DNA of 15,689 nucleotides from JBKPIY01 sp046730475 (GCA_046730475.1 JBKPIY010000102.1:1-15689), one strand, 5' to 3'; positions 1 through 7,562 are shown, counted from the first letter of the stretch. Notes: generated by a model from the letters alone, not told the origin. Numbers and translations are program-made.

Positions 1-156
1 GTCCACGGGGTAGCCGAGCTCGCGCAGCCGCTCGACGTCGCGGCGGATCGTGCGGCCGGACACCCCGAGCCGGTCTGCGAGCTCTGCGCCGGGCCAGTCG
101 CGGCGTGCCTGGAGCAGAGAGAGAAGCTCCAACAGCCGGCCCGAGCTCTCCGTCAT
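1..156 (-). CDS. HTH transcriptional regulator, YafY/WYL type, N-terminal fragment
   Basis: Only the first 52 residues are in the window; the rest lies beyond the left edge. The peptide starts MTESSGRLLELLSLLQ and continues with a DeoR/HTH_11-like winged helix: ELADRLGVSGRTIRRDVERL at about residues 25-44 has the helix-turn-helix spacing and the SxRTIRRD recognition helix, followed by LRELGYPVD. Family knowledge: proteins beginning this way usually carry a C-terminal WYL ligand-sensing domain and control a neighbouring gene; that domain is not visible here. The gene is divergent from the VOC protein gene with a 90-base gap, a common arrangement for this regulator class, so control of that gene and of itself is a reasonable inference. 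The start is the ATG at 156; a purine-rich GAAGAAG lies upstream on the minus strand, without a strong Shine-Dalgarno. Confidence 0.85.
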   Translation of the reverse strand, partial: MTESSGRLLELLSLLQARRDWPGAELADRLGVSGRTIRRDVERLRELGYPVD

Positions 157-246
157 GTCGATTTCATCTTCTTCGAAATTGAGGACAGATCATGACCTAA
201 ATAGTTCGTAGGGTGCGGCAAGCTGAAAACGACGGAAGGAGCAGCA
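157..246. promoter_or_regulatory. Divergent intergenic promoter region
   Basis: This 90-base spacer between the regulator and the VOC gene is visibly more A/T-rich than its surroundings. It should hold both promoters and the regulator's operator. On the plus strand TTGAGG (179-184) is a possible -35 box, with TAGTTC 17 bases downstream as a weak -10; TAGGGT slightly further on is an alternative. A TTCGAA palindrome lies just before it. The GGAAGGAG at 234-241 is a strong ribosome binding site for the VOC gene. The promoter boxes are only suggestive. Confidence 0.4.
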
Positions 247-1137
247 ATGCCCGAGCGAGACGGATACATCCCCGGCGTCCCGTGCTGGGTCGACACAAGC
301 CAGCCAGATCCCGAGGCCGCGGTCGACTTCTACAGCGGTCTTTTCGGCTGGGAGTTCGAGGACGTGATGCCCCCGGAATCGGAGGGCAAGTACTTCATCG
401 CCCGGGTTCGCGGTGGCGACGTCGCCGCGGTCGGGTCGATCCCCGAGGGCGCGCCGGCGGTGGCGATGTGGAACACCTACGTCTGGGTCGATACCGCCGA
501 CGAGACGGCGTCGAGAGTCCGCGATGCCGGCGGGGGCGTCGTGATGGAGCCGTTCGACGTCATGGACGCCGGGCGCATGGCGGTCTTCACCGATCCCGAG
601 GGAGCCGCATTCTGCGTCTGGCAAGCGAAGGACCACCGGGGCGCGCGAGTCGTCAACGAGCCGGGCTCGTTGACCTTCAACGGCCTGGGCACCCGCGACG
701 TCGACGGCGCGAAGTCCTTCTACGGCGCGGTGTTCGGCTGGCAGACCCTGGCGCTTGAGGGTGGGGCCGAGATGTGGACGCTGCCCGGCTACGGCGACCA
801 CCTCGAGCGCGACAACCCCGACCTCCGCAAGCAGATGGCGGAGGCGGATGCGCCGAAGGGTTTCGAGGACGTCGTCGCCAGCATCAATCCGCTCCCGGAC
901 GACCAGCCCGACACGCGGGCGCATTGGAGCGTGACGTTCGCAGTCGACGACGCCGACGCCACGGCGGCCAAGGCGACCGAGCTGGGCGGCAAGGTGATCG
1001 CCCCGCCGTTCGATGCCCCCTGGGTCAGGATGACCGTGATCGCCGACCCCCAGGGCGCGACGTTCATCGCGAGCAAGTTCGTCCCGGAGAACCGGGATCT
1101 CGCAGGTCAGACGGACGCGACGGCCAGCGCGGCATAG
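247..1137 (+). CDS. Two-domain VOC (glyoxalase/bleomycin-resistance fold) protein, CFP30B-like
   Basis: A 296-residue cytosolic protein made of two vicinal-oxygen-chelate modules. Module 1 (about 8-130) opens with PCWVDTSQPDPEAAVDFY and LFGWEFED, has WNTYVWVDTAD mid-way and closes on DAGRMAVFTDPEGAAFCVWQ. Module 2 (about 137-280) repeats the pattern with LGTRDVDGAKSFYGAVFGW, WSVTFAVDDADATAAKATEL and VIADPQGATFIASKF. The repeated FY..(L/V)FGW and DP.GA elements are diagnostic. The order and motifs resemble the mycobacterial CFP30B/Rv0577 group, whose substrate is not firmly established, so no reaction is assigned. The second module carries an extra charged stretch (about 180-210, DHLERDNPDLRKQMAEAD). 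The start is set by GGAAGGAG five bases upstream. It is divergent from an HTH regulator and followed by two hairpins, so it is probably a single-gene unit. Confidence 0.92.
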   Translation: MPERDGYIPGVPCWVDTSQPDPEAAVDFYSGLFGWEFEDVMPPESEGKYFIARVRGGDVAAVGSIPEGAPAVAMWNTYVWVDTADETASRVRDAGGGVVMEPFDVMDAGRMAVFTDPEGAAFCVWQAKDHRGARVVNEPGSLTFNGLGTRDVDGAKSFYGAVFGWQTLALEGGAEMWTLPGYGDHLERDNPDLRKQMAEADAPKGFEDVVASINPLPDDQPDTRAHWSVTFAVDDADATAAKATELGGKVIAPPFDAPWVRMTVIADPQGATFIASKFVPENRDLAGQTDATASAA

Positions 1138-1142
1138 GCAAG

Positions 1143-1162
1143 GGCTCGGCGAACGCCGAGCC
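1143..1162 (+). terminator. Hairpin just after the VOC gene
   Basis: GGCTCGGC-GAAC-GCCGAGCC is a perfect 8-bp stem with a 4-base loop, starting six bases after the VOC stop codon. No T-run follows, as is common for high-GC actinobacterial terminators. Confidence 0.55.
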
Positions 1163-1173
1163 GACCCTACGTT

Positions 1174-1208
1174 GGGCGAGGCGGGCGCTCGTTCGCCCGC
1201 CTTCGCCC
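1174..1208 (+). terminator. Second, longer hairpin downstream of the VOC gene
   Basis: GGGCGA-GGCGGGCG pairs with CGCCCGCC-T-TCGCCC around the loop CTCGTT: 14 base pairs with one bulged T. It lies 11 bases after the first hairpin, so the two form a tandem terminator-like structure. Only two T residues follow. It ends immediately before the tRNA-like sequence. Confidence 0.55.
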
Positions 1209-1210
1209 TT

Positions 1211-1283
1211 GGGGATCTAACTCAGCCGGTTGGAACGCTGGCCCGTCACGCCGGAGGCCCGGGTTCAAGTCCCGTCGCTCCCG
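1211..1283 (+). pseudogene. Degenerate tRNA-Asp(GTC)-like sequence
   Basis: A 73-base sequence has a complete tRNA outline. The T arm is CGGG-TTCAAGT-CCCG, the anticodon stem CTGGC/GCCGG encloses the loop CCGTCAC (anticodon GTC, Asp), and the D loop AGCCGGTTGG is recognisable. It ends CGCTCCCG, as a tRNA acceptor 3' strand plus discriminator would. The 5' acceptor strand GGGGATC pairs poorly with CGCTCCC (three good pairs, two G-T, two mismatches) and the D stem ACTC/GAAC has two mismatches. No CCA is encoded. The 3' half is much better preserved than the 5' half. I infer a tRNA pseudogene or relic integration site; a functional tRNA is unlikely. Confidence 0.6.
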
Positions 1284-1446
1284 TTCACACAAACCGCCGG
1301 CAACGCCGAATCCGGCCCATTGGGCGCAACGGGGGATTGAGGCGGACAGGTCCCCTGGGTACCGGACCGCTTGCCGGGCGAAGGAGAGGTGACGGCGGTG
1401 ATGATGCCGTGATGGACCACGCTCACTGCCCGTAGTTCTCATTGCG

Positions 1447-1754
1447 ATGAGAGGGGGCAGGCCTCATCCTGGCCTTCGCCCTCAGCCTTCTCGTACCGGT
1501 CGCCTGCGGGTCCGGCGAGGAGCCGCCCCCAGCTAACACCCGGAGGCCTACTGGGCCGCACTTTTCATCTCCGCGGCGGTCACCGAGGACGGCGTTGATC
1601 AGTCGCGCGCACCCGCGCGGACGAGTGGCGGTCGCTCGCGACGTTGCCGGCGGACGTTCGCTCAGTCTGGGCGACGTCCGAGCTGGCCACGGAAAGATCG
1701 CTGCTGCCGCCCCCCTCCCCCGAGGGAGCCGGTACGGCCTGTCGAGGCGGCTGA
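1447..1754 (+). pseudogene. Frameshifted lipoprotein gene remnant
   Basis: No single frame codes a sensible protein, but three frames in succession do. From ATG 1447, reading through the GGGGG run at 1453-1457 one base short gives MRGAGLILAFALSLLVPVAC, a textbook lipoprotein signal with lipobox VPVAC, then GSGEEPPPANT. A second frame from 1543 gives EAYWAALFISAAVTEDGVD. A third from 1620 gives DEWRSLATLPADVRSVWATS followed by ELATERSLLPPP, and stops at TGA 1752-1754. The segments join head to tail in the right order, as in one gene of roughly 100 codons with several single-base indels. No specific family is recognised. It lies just upstream of the ABC operon and may once have been its first gene. 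The reconstruction is by eye and the middle segment is the least certain. Confidence 0.45.
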
Positions 1755-1813
1755 CGCAACGGCAGCGACCCGCGGCCAGCAGGCGGCAGCCGGTTCGTAT
1801 CTTGTGCTTGCCC

Positions 1814-2527
1814 ATGGTTCTGGAAGCGCGGGGACTCGTGAAGGCGGTCGGCCGCGACCGCGCCGCGCGGCGGCTGCTCGTCGACGTCGAGCTCGACGCG
1901 GAGGCAGGCGAGCTGGTCGCCGTGCTCGGCCGCTCCGGCAGCGGCAAGTCCACTCTCCTGCATCTGCTCGGCGGGCTCGAGCGGCCGGACGGGGGCGCGG
2001 TCGTCGTCGCGGGCGAGTGCCTCGTCGGCGCCTCGGAGCGCGCGTTGACGCGGATCCGCCTTCGCAACATCGGCTTCGTGTTCCAGTCCTACGCGCTGAT
2101 CGAGGAGCTGACCGGCGAGGAGAACGTGCTGCTGCCGGCGCGGTTGCCCGGAGCGCCCGCGGGCGGCAAGCGGCGCGCGCGCCGCCTGATCAACGAGCTC
2201 GGCCTCGCGGCCGTGACCGCGCATCTGCCGCATGAGCTCTCGGGCGGCGAGCAGCAGCGCTTCGCGATCGCTAGGGCCCTGGTCAACGACCCGGCGCTCG
2301 TCCTCGCCGACGAGCCAACCGGCAACCTCGACGTGGCGGCAGCGGCCGATGTGCTGGGGCTGCTGCGGACGATGACCGAACGCGGCCGCGCCGTCGTGAT
2401 GGTCACCCACGACCCCGAGGCCGCCGCCGTGGCGGACCGCATCCTGCACCTGGTCGACGGGCACCTGGTGCCTTCCATGCGCGAGGCCGGGATCGGCACC
2501 GCCCGTCTGCGAGGCGTCGCCGGATGA
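1814..2527 (+). CDS. ABC transporter ATP-binding protein, LolD/MacB type
   Basis: A 237-residue nucleotide-binding subunit with every expected motif: Walker A GRSGSGKST (39-47), Q-loop FQSY (Q91), signature LSGGEQQRFAIARAL (from 142), Walker B LVLADEP with catalytic E167, and H-loop VTHDPE (H199). Length and the TGNLD after Walker B fit the LolD/MacB/FtsE group, which powers FtsX-type permeases. The ATG at 1814 is chosen because MVLEARGLVKAVGRD is where family members begin; the open frame runs much further upstream but that part is not protein-like. There is no clear Shine-Dalgarno; TATCTT at 1798-1803 could be a -10 box of a short-leader mRNA. The stop overlaps the permease start by four bases (ATGA), so the two are translationally coupled. 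Confidence 0.93.
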   Translation: MVLEARGLVKAVGRDRAARRLLVDVELDAEAGELVAVLGRSGSGKSTLLHLLGGLERPDGGAVVVAGECLVGASERALTRIRLRNIGFVFQSYALIEELTGEENVLLPARLPGAPAGGKRRARRLINELGLAAVTAHLPHELSGGEQQRFAIARALVNDPALVLADEPTGNLDVAAAADVLGLLRTMTERGRAVVMVTHDPEAAAVADRILHLVDGHLVPSMREAGIGTARLRGVAG

Positions 2528-4788
2528 TCGACGCGCTCGCCGCCGCGTGGGGCGGCGTGCGCGCCCGCCCCGGTCGCTCCGCCCTTGGCGGGCTCGGGGT
2601 TGCGCTCGCGGCAACGATGCTCGCGACCGCGGTCGTGGTCGGCTACGGGCTCGAGACCGGCTTCGATCGCAGCGCGCAGGCCGCGGATCTCCCCGATGTC
2701 ATCGTGCGCTTCGATCCCCAGCCTCTCGATCGGGTCGCGAGCCGGATCCGCGCGCTGCCGAACCTGGCCGCGGCCTCCTACCGGTTCGAGATGACAGACG
2801 CGACCCTCGAGTCCGGTACGCGGAGCGCCGGCAACGGCGTCATCGAGGTGATCGGCCCGGGGCGACGCGGATATGCGATCGTCGCCGGCCGCGACCTCTC
2901 CGCGCGCGGCGGCGGCGTGGTGGTCGAGCAGGGCGTCGCCCAAGCATGGGACCTGCATGTTGGCTCGCGGCTCGCGGTGGCGGGCCTCGGATCGCTGCAG
3001 GTCGTCGGCATCGCGCTCGGCCCCGACGACGTGGCCTTCCCGCTCGCCGCGCCCCGAGTCTACGTTTCCCGCGCTACGTTCGCCCAGGGCTACGGGTCGA
3101 GCTCCGACCCGCAGGTGAGCATGGCGCAGCTGTGGGTGCGCGATCGGCGCTATCTCGAGGAGACGCTCGTCCAGGCGCGCGCGACGAGCTACGGCGTCCG
3201 CGGCCTCCGCGTCCTCACCCGTGACGGCGTGGCCGTGCTCCACGACGATGCGGCGGGCATCGTCATCTCGCTCCTGGTCGCGCTGTCGGCGGCGGCCCTG
3301 CTCACCGTCGCACTGATGCTGGCCGCGGCGGCGCGCGCCGAGGTCCAGCGGCGGCTGACGCAGATCGGCGTGCGCCGATCGGTAGGCGAAACGAGAGCCC
3401 GGCTGGCCCTCGTCACTGGTCTCGAGGCTCTCATCGTCGCCGCGCCGGCGGCGGCGTTGGGCATTCTGGTCGCAGCTCTGCTCGCCACCGGGCCGAGCGA
3501 CCGTCTGCTCTCGATCCTCAACGAGCTGCCGCCTGGCGGGGCGCTGGTCCTGCCGCTCGCCGCATGCTGGGCATTCGCGGCGGCGATCCCGACGATTGCC
3601 TCGATGTGGCCCGCTTGGCGCTTCGGCGCACGCAGCCCGGTCGCGCTACTCCGAGGGGCGGAGCTGCGTCCGCGGGCTCGTCGGCGACCATCCGGGATCA
3701 CCGGGGGCCTGGGGGGCCTTGGTGCGCGCCTCGTCGTGGCGCGCCGGGTCCGGCTCGTGGCGACGCTCGCGCTCCTTGGAGCGTCGACGGCGTTCATCCT
3801 GCTGATGCTGGCGCTCGCTTCCGAGCTCAAGCGGCTTCAGTCGGATCCCGGGGCGCTGGGCCGGCGGTACCAGCTCACGGCCTCACTGCCCGCCCAGTCC
3901 GCGGAGTCCGTGCGCGCCATTCCAGGCGTGGCGGCGGCGGCGCCCCGCTACCAGGTCGAGGCGATCGACTCCTACTCCCTCGGCGAGACGATCGAGCTGA
4001 TCGGCTACCGCGGGGACCACACGGCATTCGAGGCGCCCCCCCTCGCGGCGGGCCGCCGGCTGCGCTCGGGGCGGGAGGCGGAGGTGGGCAGCGGCCTGGC
4101 CGCGGTGCTGGGCCTTAGCGTCGGCTCGCCCCTGGCGATCCAGCTCGCCTCCGGTCCCGAACTGCGATTCCGGGTCGCCGGGATCGTCAGGGCCCTGCAG
4201 CACGACGGCCGCGTCGCGTACGTCCCCGCCGGGCGGCTCCTGGCTACCGATCCCTTCGCTCCGGAGGAGCTCGCTGTTCGGCTGGCCGACGGCGCCAGCG
4301 CCGACGCGGTCTCGCGCCGCATCGAGGCCCTGGGGGGCAGCTCGACATCCGCCGCCGGCGTCACCGGGAATGGACACGCGCTTGTCGCCGCGCTGTCAGC
4401 CGTCCTGCGGGTAGTCGCGGGAGTCGACGGGCTCGTCTGCCTCTACGCGCTCATCCAAGCGCTTGCGCTGACGGCGCAGGAGCGGCGTCGCACAATTGCC
4501 GTCGTGCGGGCCTTCGGTGCAGGGCCGGAGGGCGTCCGCGCGCTGCTCGGGGGCGCCGCCGCAACCGTTGCGCTGCCCGCGATGGTGATCGGGGTCGCCC
4601 TCGAGAGATCGCTGCTCGGGCCGGCGATGGCCACCCGGGCGGCCGGCTACGCAGCGCTGGACCTCGAGGCTGGGACGCCCGAGATCGTCGCCGTGACCGT
4701 CGGCCTGGCGCTGGTGTCTGCCGCGGCCGTGCTGTGGGTGGGGCGGCGCGCACGGCACGAGTCGATCGCGGATGGGCTGCCGGCATGA
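2524..4788 (+). CDS. ABC transporter permease with two FtsX/MacB-type units
   Basis: A 754-residue membrane protein. An N-terminal membrane segment (about 21-42) is followed by an extracytoplasmic MacB-PCD-like domain (about 45-240), then three helices near 242-275, 295-325 and 337-362. A second unit follows with a helix at about 405-430, an extracytoplasmic domain (about 440-615) and three closing helices (about 622-652, 670-690, 722-742). That makes eight segments, the duplicated FtsX layout common in Actinomycetota. Such permeases use ATP hydrolysis to move or release lipids, lipoproteins or peptides at the outer face of the membrane rather than importing solutes; the substrate is unknown here. 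The repeated E.RRR(T/L)..(I/V).R..G motifs (near 350 of the first and 660 of the second unit) are the coupling regions to the ATPase. Start and stop both overlap their neighbours by ATGA. Confidence 0.92.
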   Translation: MIDALAAAWGGVRARPGRSALGGLGVALAATMLATAVVVGYGLETGFDRSAQAADLPDVIVRFDPQPLDRVASRIRALPNLAAASYRFEMTDATLESGTRSAGNGVIEVIGPGRRGYAIVAGRDLSARGGGVVVEQGVAQAWDLHVGSRLAVAGLGSLQVVGIALGPDDVAFPLAAPRVYVSRATFAQGYGSSSDPQVSMAQLWVRDRRYLEETLVQARATSYGVRGLRVLTRDGVAVLHDDAAGIVISLLVALSAAALLTVALMLAAAARAEVQRRLTQIGVRRSVGETRARLALVTGLEALIVAAPAAALGILVAALLATGPSDRLLSILNELPPGGALVLPLAACWAFAAAIPTIASMWPAWRFGARSPVALLRGAELRPRARRRPSGITGGLGGLGARLVVARRVRLVATLALLGASTAFILLMLALASELKRLQSDPGALGRRYQLTASLPAQSAESVRAIPGVAAAAPRYQVEAIDSYSLGETIELIGYRGDHTAFEAPPLAAGRRLRSGREAEVGSGLAAVLGLSVGSPLAIQLASGPELRFRVAGIVRALQHDGRVAYVPAGRLLATDPFAPEELAVRLADGASADAVSRRIEALGGSSTSAAGVTGNGHALVAALSAVLRVVAGVDGLVCLYALIQALALTAQERRRTIAVVRAFGAGPEGVRALLGGAAATVALPAMVIGVALERSLLGPAMATRAAGYAALDLEAGTPEIVAVTVGLALVSAAAVLWVGRRARHESIADGLPA

Positions 4789-6287
4789 GTGGTGACGGGA
4801 TGAGCCGTCGCGAGCTCCTTCGTTTCGGCGCGGCGGGGGCGCTCCTGCTCGCCGGCTGCGGTGGGAGGTTGGCCGTGGCACGCCCAACCGGATCGACCCT
4901 GCGCTCGACCTGGACCGATCCGAGCGGGGCCGGACAGCTTCGCCAGGGTCCTGGAGTCGCACTCCTCGACCGCTCCGAGCTCGCGCCGCCCGCCGCGCTC
5001 GGCTCCCGCCTGGCGACGCTCGCGCATGTGACCGACGCGCACGTGCTCGACGAGGAGTCGCCAGCGCGGGTTACGTTCCTCGATCGGCTGGGGCATCCGT
5101 TCACCTCGACGTTCCGTCCTCACGAGGCCTTGACCGCGCAGGTGCTGGTCGGCGCCCTGGGCGCGATCGACGCGCTCACTCCAGATGCGGTGATCCAGGG
5201 TGGGGACCTGATCGACAACGCCCAGCTCAACGAACTCGACGCCGCGCTCGCGGCGCTTGGGGGCGGGCGAGTGCATCCCAACAGCGGCGGGAACGGCTAC
5301 CGGGGGCCGCAGTCCGCGTCCAATCCCGATCCGTTCTACTACCGACCCGACCTCGATGCGCCGCGCCATCCAGGCATCCTCGAGCGGGCGCAGCGTTCCT
5401 TCGCCTCCCCTGGCCTGCGAGCGCCGTGGTACCCAGTGCTGGGCGATCATGACCTGCTCGTCCAGGGTGTCGTGCCGCCGGACGCCGCGATCCAGGCGAT
5501 CGCGAGAGGCTCGTGGGCCGTGTGGGCCCTGCCGTCCGGGCTGCGGATCCCCTCCGGAGCTTCGCTGTCGAGGGCCGAGTCGCCGGACGGCGCGGTCGAT
5601 CCGGCGCTCGTTCGCTACCTGCTCGCCGCCGCCCGCTCCGCGCCGGGAGTCGAGGTGCCCGAGGACGCCGGCCGGCGGCAGCTCAGCGTGACGGAGATGC
5701 TGGCGCGGCTCCGAAGAGCGAGCGGGATCGGGGGCTTCGGATCGCGGCTCGATTACAGCTTCGACGTCGGCGACAAGCTCCGCGTGCTCGTCTTCGACCT
5801 GGTTCGCCGAGGTGGTGGGTCGGGGGGCCTCGTCTCCGCCGGCCAGCCTGGCTGGTTGAAGCGCGAGCTGCGCCGCGCCCGCGGGCGCTGGGTGATCGTG
5901 ACCTCCCACCAGCCGATTGCGACGTCTGAGGGGGGCGAGGCGCTTCTGGCGGTGCTCGATCGCTCCCCGCGCGTCTTGGCCGCGCTCTGCGGGCACACGC
6001 ACCGAAATAGCATCTCGCCGCGGCGATCTGCCGGCGGCGGCTATTGGCTGGTCGAGACCGCGTCGCTGATCGACTACCCGCAGCAGGCGCGAGCGCTGCG
6101 GCTCTTCGAGACCGAGGCAGGCGGCGCCGCTCTACAGACCTGGATGCTCGACCATGTTGCCGACGGGGGTCTCGGCGACACGTCTCGCGAGCTCTCATAC
6201 CTCGACGCCCAGGGCGGCCGGCCGCAGGCGTTCGCCGGCACCCGGCTCGACCGCAACGTGACCCTCTACAAGGCGGCGGTGAGCTGA
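4785..6287 (+). CDS. Tat-type lipoprotein metallophosphoesterase (PPA1498-like)
   Basis: A 500-residue calcineurin-like phosphoesterase. The N-terminus MSRRELLRFG then GALLLAGCGG combines a twin-arginine motif with lipobox LAGC (C25), so I infer export folded and lipid anchoring outside the membrane. Metal-site motifs appear in order: HVTDAHVLD (D84, H86), GGDLIDN (D141, N145), LGDHD (220-223), TSHQP (H375) and CGHTHRN (H404, H406). The AHVLDEESPAR pattern is typical of the actinobacterial PPA1498-type family, whose substrates are uncharacterised. GDHD replaces the usual GNHD, so the transition-state Asn is an Asp. The start at 4785 gives an ATGA overlap with the permease; ATG 4800, right at the Tat motif, is a possible alternative. 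Cotranscription with the ABC transporter suggests a shared envelope function. Confidence 0.9.
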   Translation: MSGDGMSRRELLRFGAAGALLLAGCGGRLAVARPTGSTLRSTWTDPSGAGQLRQGPGVALLDRSELAPPAALGSRLATLAHVTDAHVLDEESPARVTFLDRLGHPFTSTFRPHEALTAQVLVGALGAIDALTPDAVIQGGDLIDNAQLNELDAALAALGGGRVHPNSGGNGYRGPQSASNPDPFYYRPDLDAPRHPGILERAQRSFASPGLRAPWYPVLGDHDLLVQGVVPPDAAIQAIARGSWAVWALPSGLRIPSGASLSRAESPDGAVDPALVRYLLAAARSAPGVEVPEDAGRRQLSVTEMLARLRRASGIGGFGSRLDYSFDVGDKLRVLVFDLVRRGGGSGGLVSAGQPGWLKRELRRARGRWVIVTSHQPIATSEGGEALLAVLDRSPRVLAALCGHTHRNSISPRRSAGGGYWLVETASLIDYPQQARALRLFETEAGGAALQTWMLDHVADGGLGDTSRELSYLDAQGGRPQAFAGTRLDRNVTLYKAAVS

Positions 6288-6447
6288 TTCGGCGTGCGCC
6301 TTCGAACCGACGCGAGCGATCGGTGAGGCAGACGAGTGAGCGGCGCTCGACGCTCGGTCAGGTCCTCATTGCTTGGGGACCCCGCGGCCCCGAGCCTCGG
6401 GATGGGTCCGGATGTCTTTCGGCCGGCCAAGGCGGCTCCGCTTGCTC
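6288..6447. other. Right flank of the IS110 element, boundary not defined
   Basis: This 160-base gap lies between the phosphoesterase stop and the transposase stop. The IS right end must lie in it, but no inverted repeat or target duplication marks the boundary, as expected for IS110. A small hairpin CCCGA-GCC-TCGGG sits near 6390 and could help terminate either converging gene. Confidence 0.4.
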
Positions 6448-7557
6448 CTATGTCAAGGGCACCAACGCCGGCCCACCGGCGACGTTCGCAGTTTGCGGAC
6501 TCTCTGGGCCCATGGGATCGGAAATCGCCCCCTCTTGGCCGACCCCTCTTAGAAGCCCCAAGACCCGACGAGCGAGCTGGCGCTTGAGGCAACGGATCGC
6601 CTCCCGCCGGGTCTTCCCCTCGGCTTGCTTGCGCTCGAGGTAGGCGATCGCGGGCTCGAAGCCCCGTCCCTGGGTGATCGCGATCTGGTGCAGGGCGCGG
6701 TTCAGCTGGCGGTTGCCGCCGCGGTCGAGGCGGTGGCGATCGGTACGCCCCGAGGAGATCGGGATCGGGGCGGCTCCGGCAAGGCGCGCGAACTTCGCCT
6801 CGGAGGCAAAGCGCTCGGCGCCGGCGGTCTCCGCGATCAGCTTGGCGGCGGTCAGCACCGCGCAGCCGTGTAGGGCGAGCAGCGCCGGGGCCTTCGCCTT
6901 GACCAGCGGCCGCAACTCGCGCTCGAGCTCGCTCACCCGCCGATTGAGCTCGCGCAGCCGGCGAAGCTGCTCGCGGCAGATCTGCACCCGGATCGACTGC
7001 TCCGCTTTGGCCAGGCGGCCCGCCAGCCGGCGAAGCCACTTCTGGCGGTCGAGTGCCCCGGAGGGGATCTCGAACTCGGGCCAGAGATCGTGAAGGTGCC
7101 AGCGAAGGCGGTTCTGGATCCGGGTTCGCTCGCCCACCAGGTCCTCTCGGTGGTCGAGTAGCAGCTTGATCTGCATGGCCTCCTCATCCAGCCAGGCGCC
7201 CGGCAGGGCGTCGATCCCCTCCTTGAGCGCCGCGCGAGCGACCGCCAGGGCGTCGATCGCATCCGATTTGCCCCGCTCCCTGACCGCCCGGCGGGCGCCG
7301 GCCATGTGCTTGGGGGCGACCCTGATCACCCGCTCGCCGTGGGCCACGAGGAAGCGCTCGAGGCCGCCCGAGACGTGGCGGCAGTCCTCGATCGCCCAGA
7401 CCCGCTCGGGATCAAGCTCGCGGGCCCAGGCCAGAAGGCGCTCGTGGCCGGCCCGCTTTGCCGCCACGGTGAGATCGCCGCGCAGCTCGGCGGTCTGCGC
7501 GTCTACCGCGGCGACGGTGTGCTGGGACTTGTGTGGGTCCGGCCCGATCACGATCAT
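6448..7557 (-). CDS. IS110-family transposase (DEDD-Tnp plus Tnp20)
   Basis: A full-length 369-residue recombinase. The N-terminal RuvC-like DEDD domain shows D7 (GPDPHK), E57 (AIEDC), D99 and D102 (KSDAIDA). A coiled-coil-like stretch follows (about 180-220, rich in E, R and L). The C-terminal Tnp20 domain has GCAVLTAAKLIAE, the FARLAGAAPIPISSG serine motif (S269 the likely nucleophile) and the conserved RGGNRQLNRALH. Family knowledge: IS110 recombinases use both the DEDD site and the serine, guided by an RNA encoded in the element's end. All key residues are present, so the protein looks active. The start ATG 7557 is preceded on the minus strand by GGACGGAG with good spacing. The C-terminal tail after about residue 345 (SDPMGPESPQTANVAGGP) is unusual and may be recent read-through to a new stop. 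Confidence 0.95.
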   Translation of the reverse strand: MIVIGPDPHKSQHTVAAVDAQTAELRGDLTVAAKRAGHERLLAWARELDPERVWAIEDCRHVSGGLERFLVAHGERVIRVAPKHMAGARRAVRERGKSDAIDALAVARAALKEGIDALPGAWLDEEAMQIKLLLDHREDLVGERTRIQNRLRWHLHDLWPEFEIPSGALDRQKWLRRLAGRLAKAEQSIRVQICREQLRRLRELNRRVSELERELRPLVKAKAPALLALHGCAVLTAAKLIAETAGAERFASEAKFARLAGAAPIPISSGRTDRHRLDRGGNRQLNRALHQIAITQGRGFEPAIAYLERKQAEGKTRREAIRCLKRQLARRVLGLLRGVGQEGAISDPMGPESPQTANVAGGPALVPLT

Positions 7558-7562
7558 GTGCT

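Larger units (their letters stand above)
1138..1813. other. 676-base stretch without an intact gene
   Basis: Between the VOC stop and the ABC ATPase start there is no convincing intact coding sequence. In order it holds two hairpins (1143-1208), a degenerate tRNA-Asp-like sequence (1211-1283), about 160 bases in which I see nothing, and a broken lipoprotein-like gene (1447-1754). An open frame continuous with the ATPase extends back to about 1453 but is not a credible N-terminal extension of that protein. Confidence 0.6.

Noticed and set aside
190..924. Long minus-strand ORF opposite the VOC gene
   Set aside because: It is the antisense shadow of a clearly recognised two-domain VOC protein and has no recognisable motifs.
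1595..1813. N-terminal extension of the ABC ATPase
   Set aside because: The added residues are Arg-rich and unlike any family N-terminus; the family start is at 1814, and the stretch is better explained by the broken lipoprotein gene.
1580..2614. Long minus-strand ORF opposite the ABC ATPase
   Set aside because: Antisense shadow rich in Arg, Asp and Gln, opposite a protein with all ABC motifs.
4647..6002. 451-codon minus-strand ORF opposite the phosphoesterase
   Set aside because: High-GC antisense shadow; the plus strand carries five correctly ordered metal-binding motifs.
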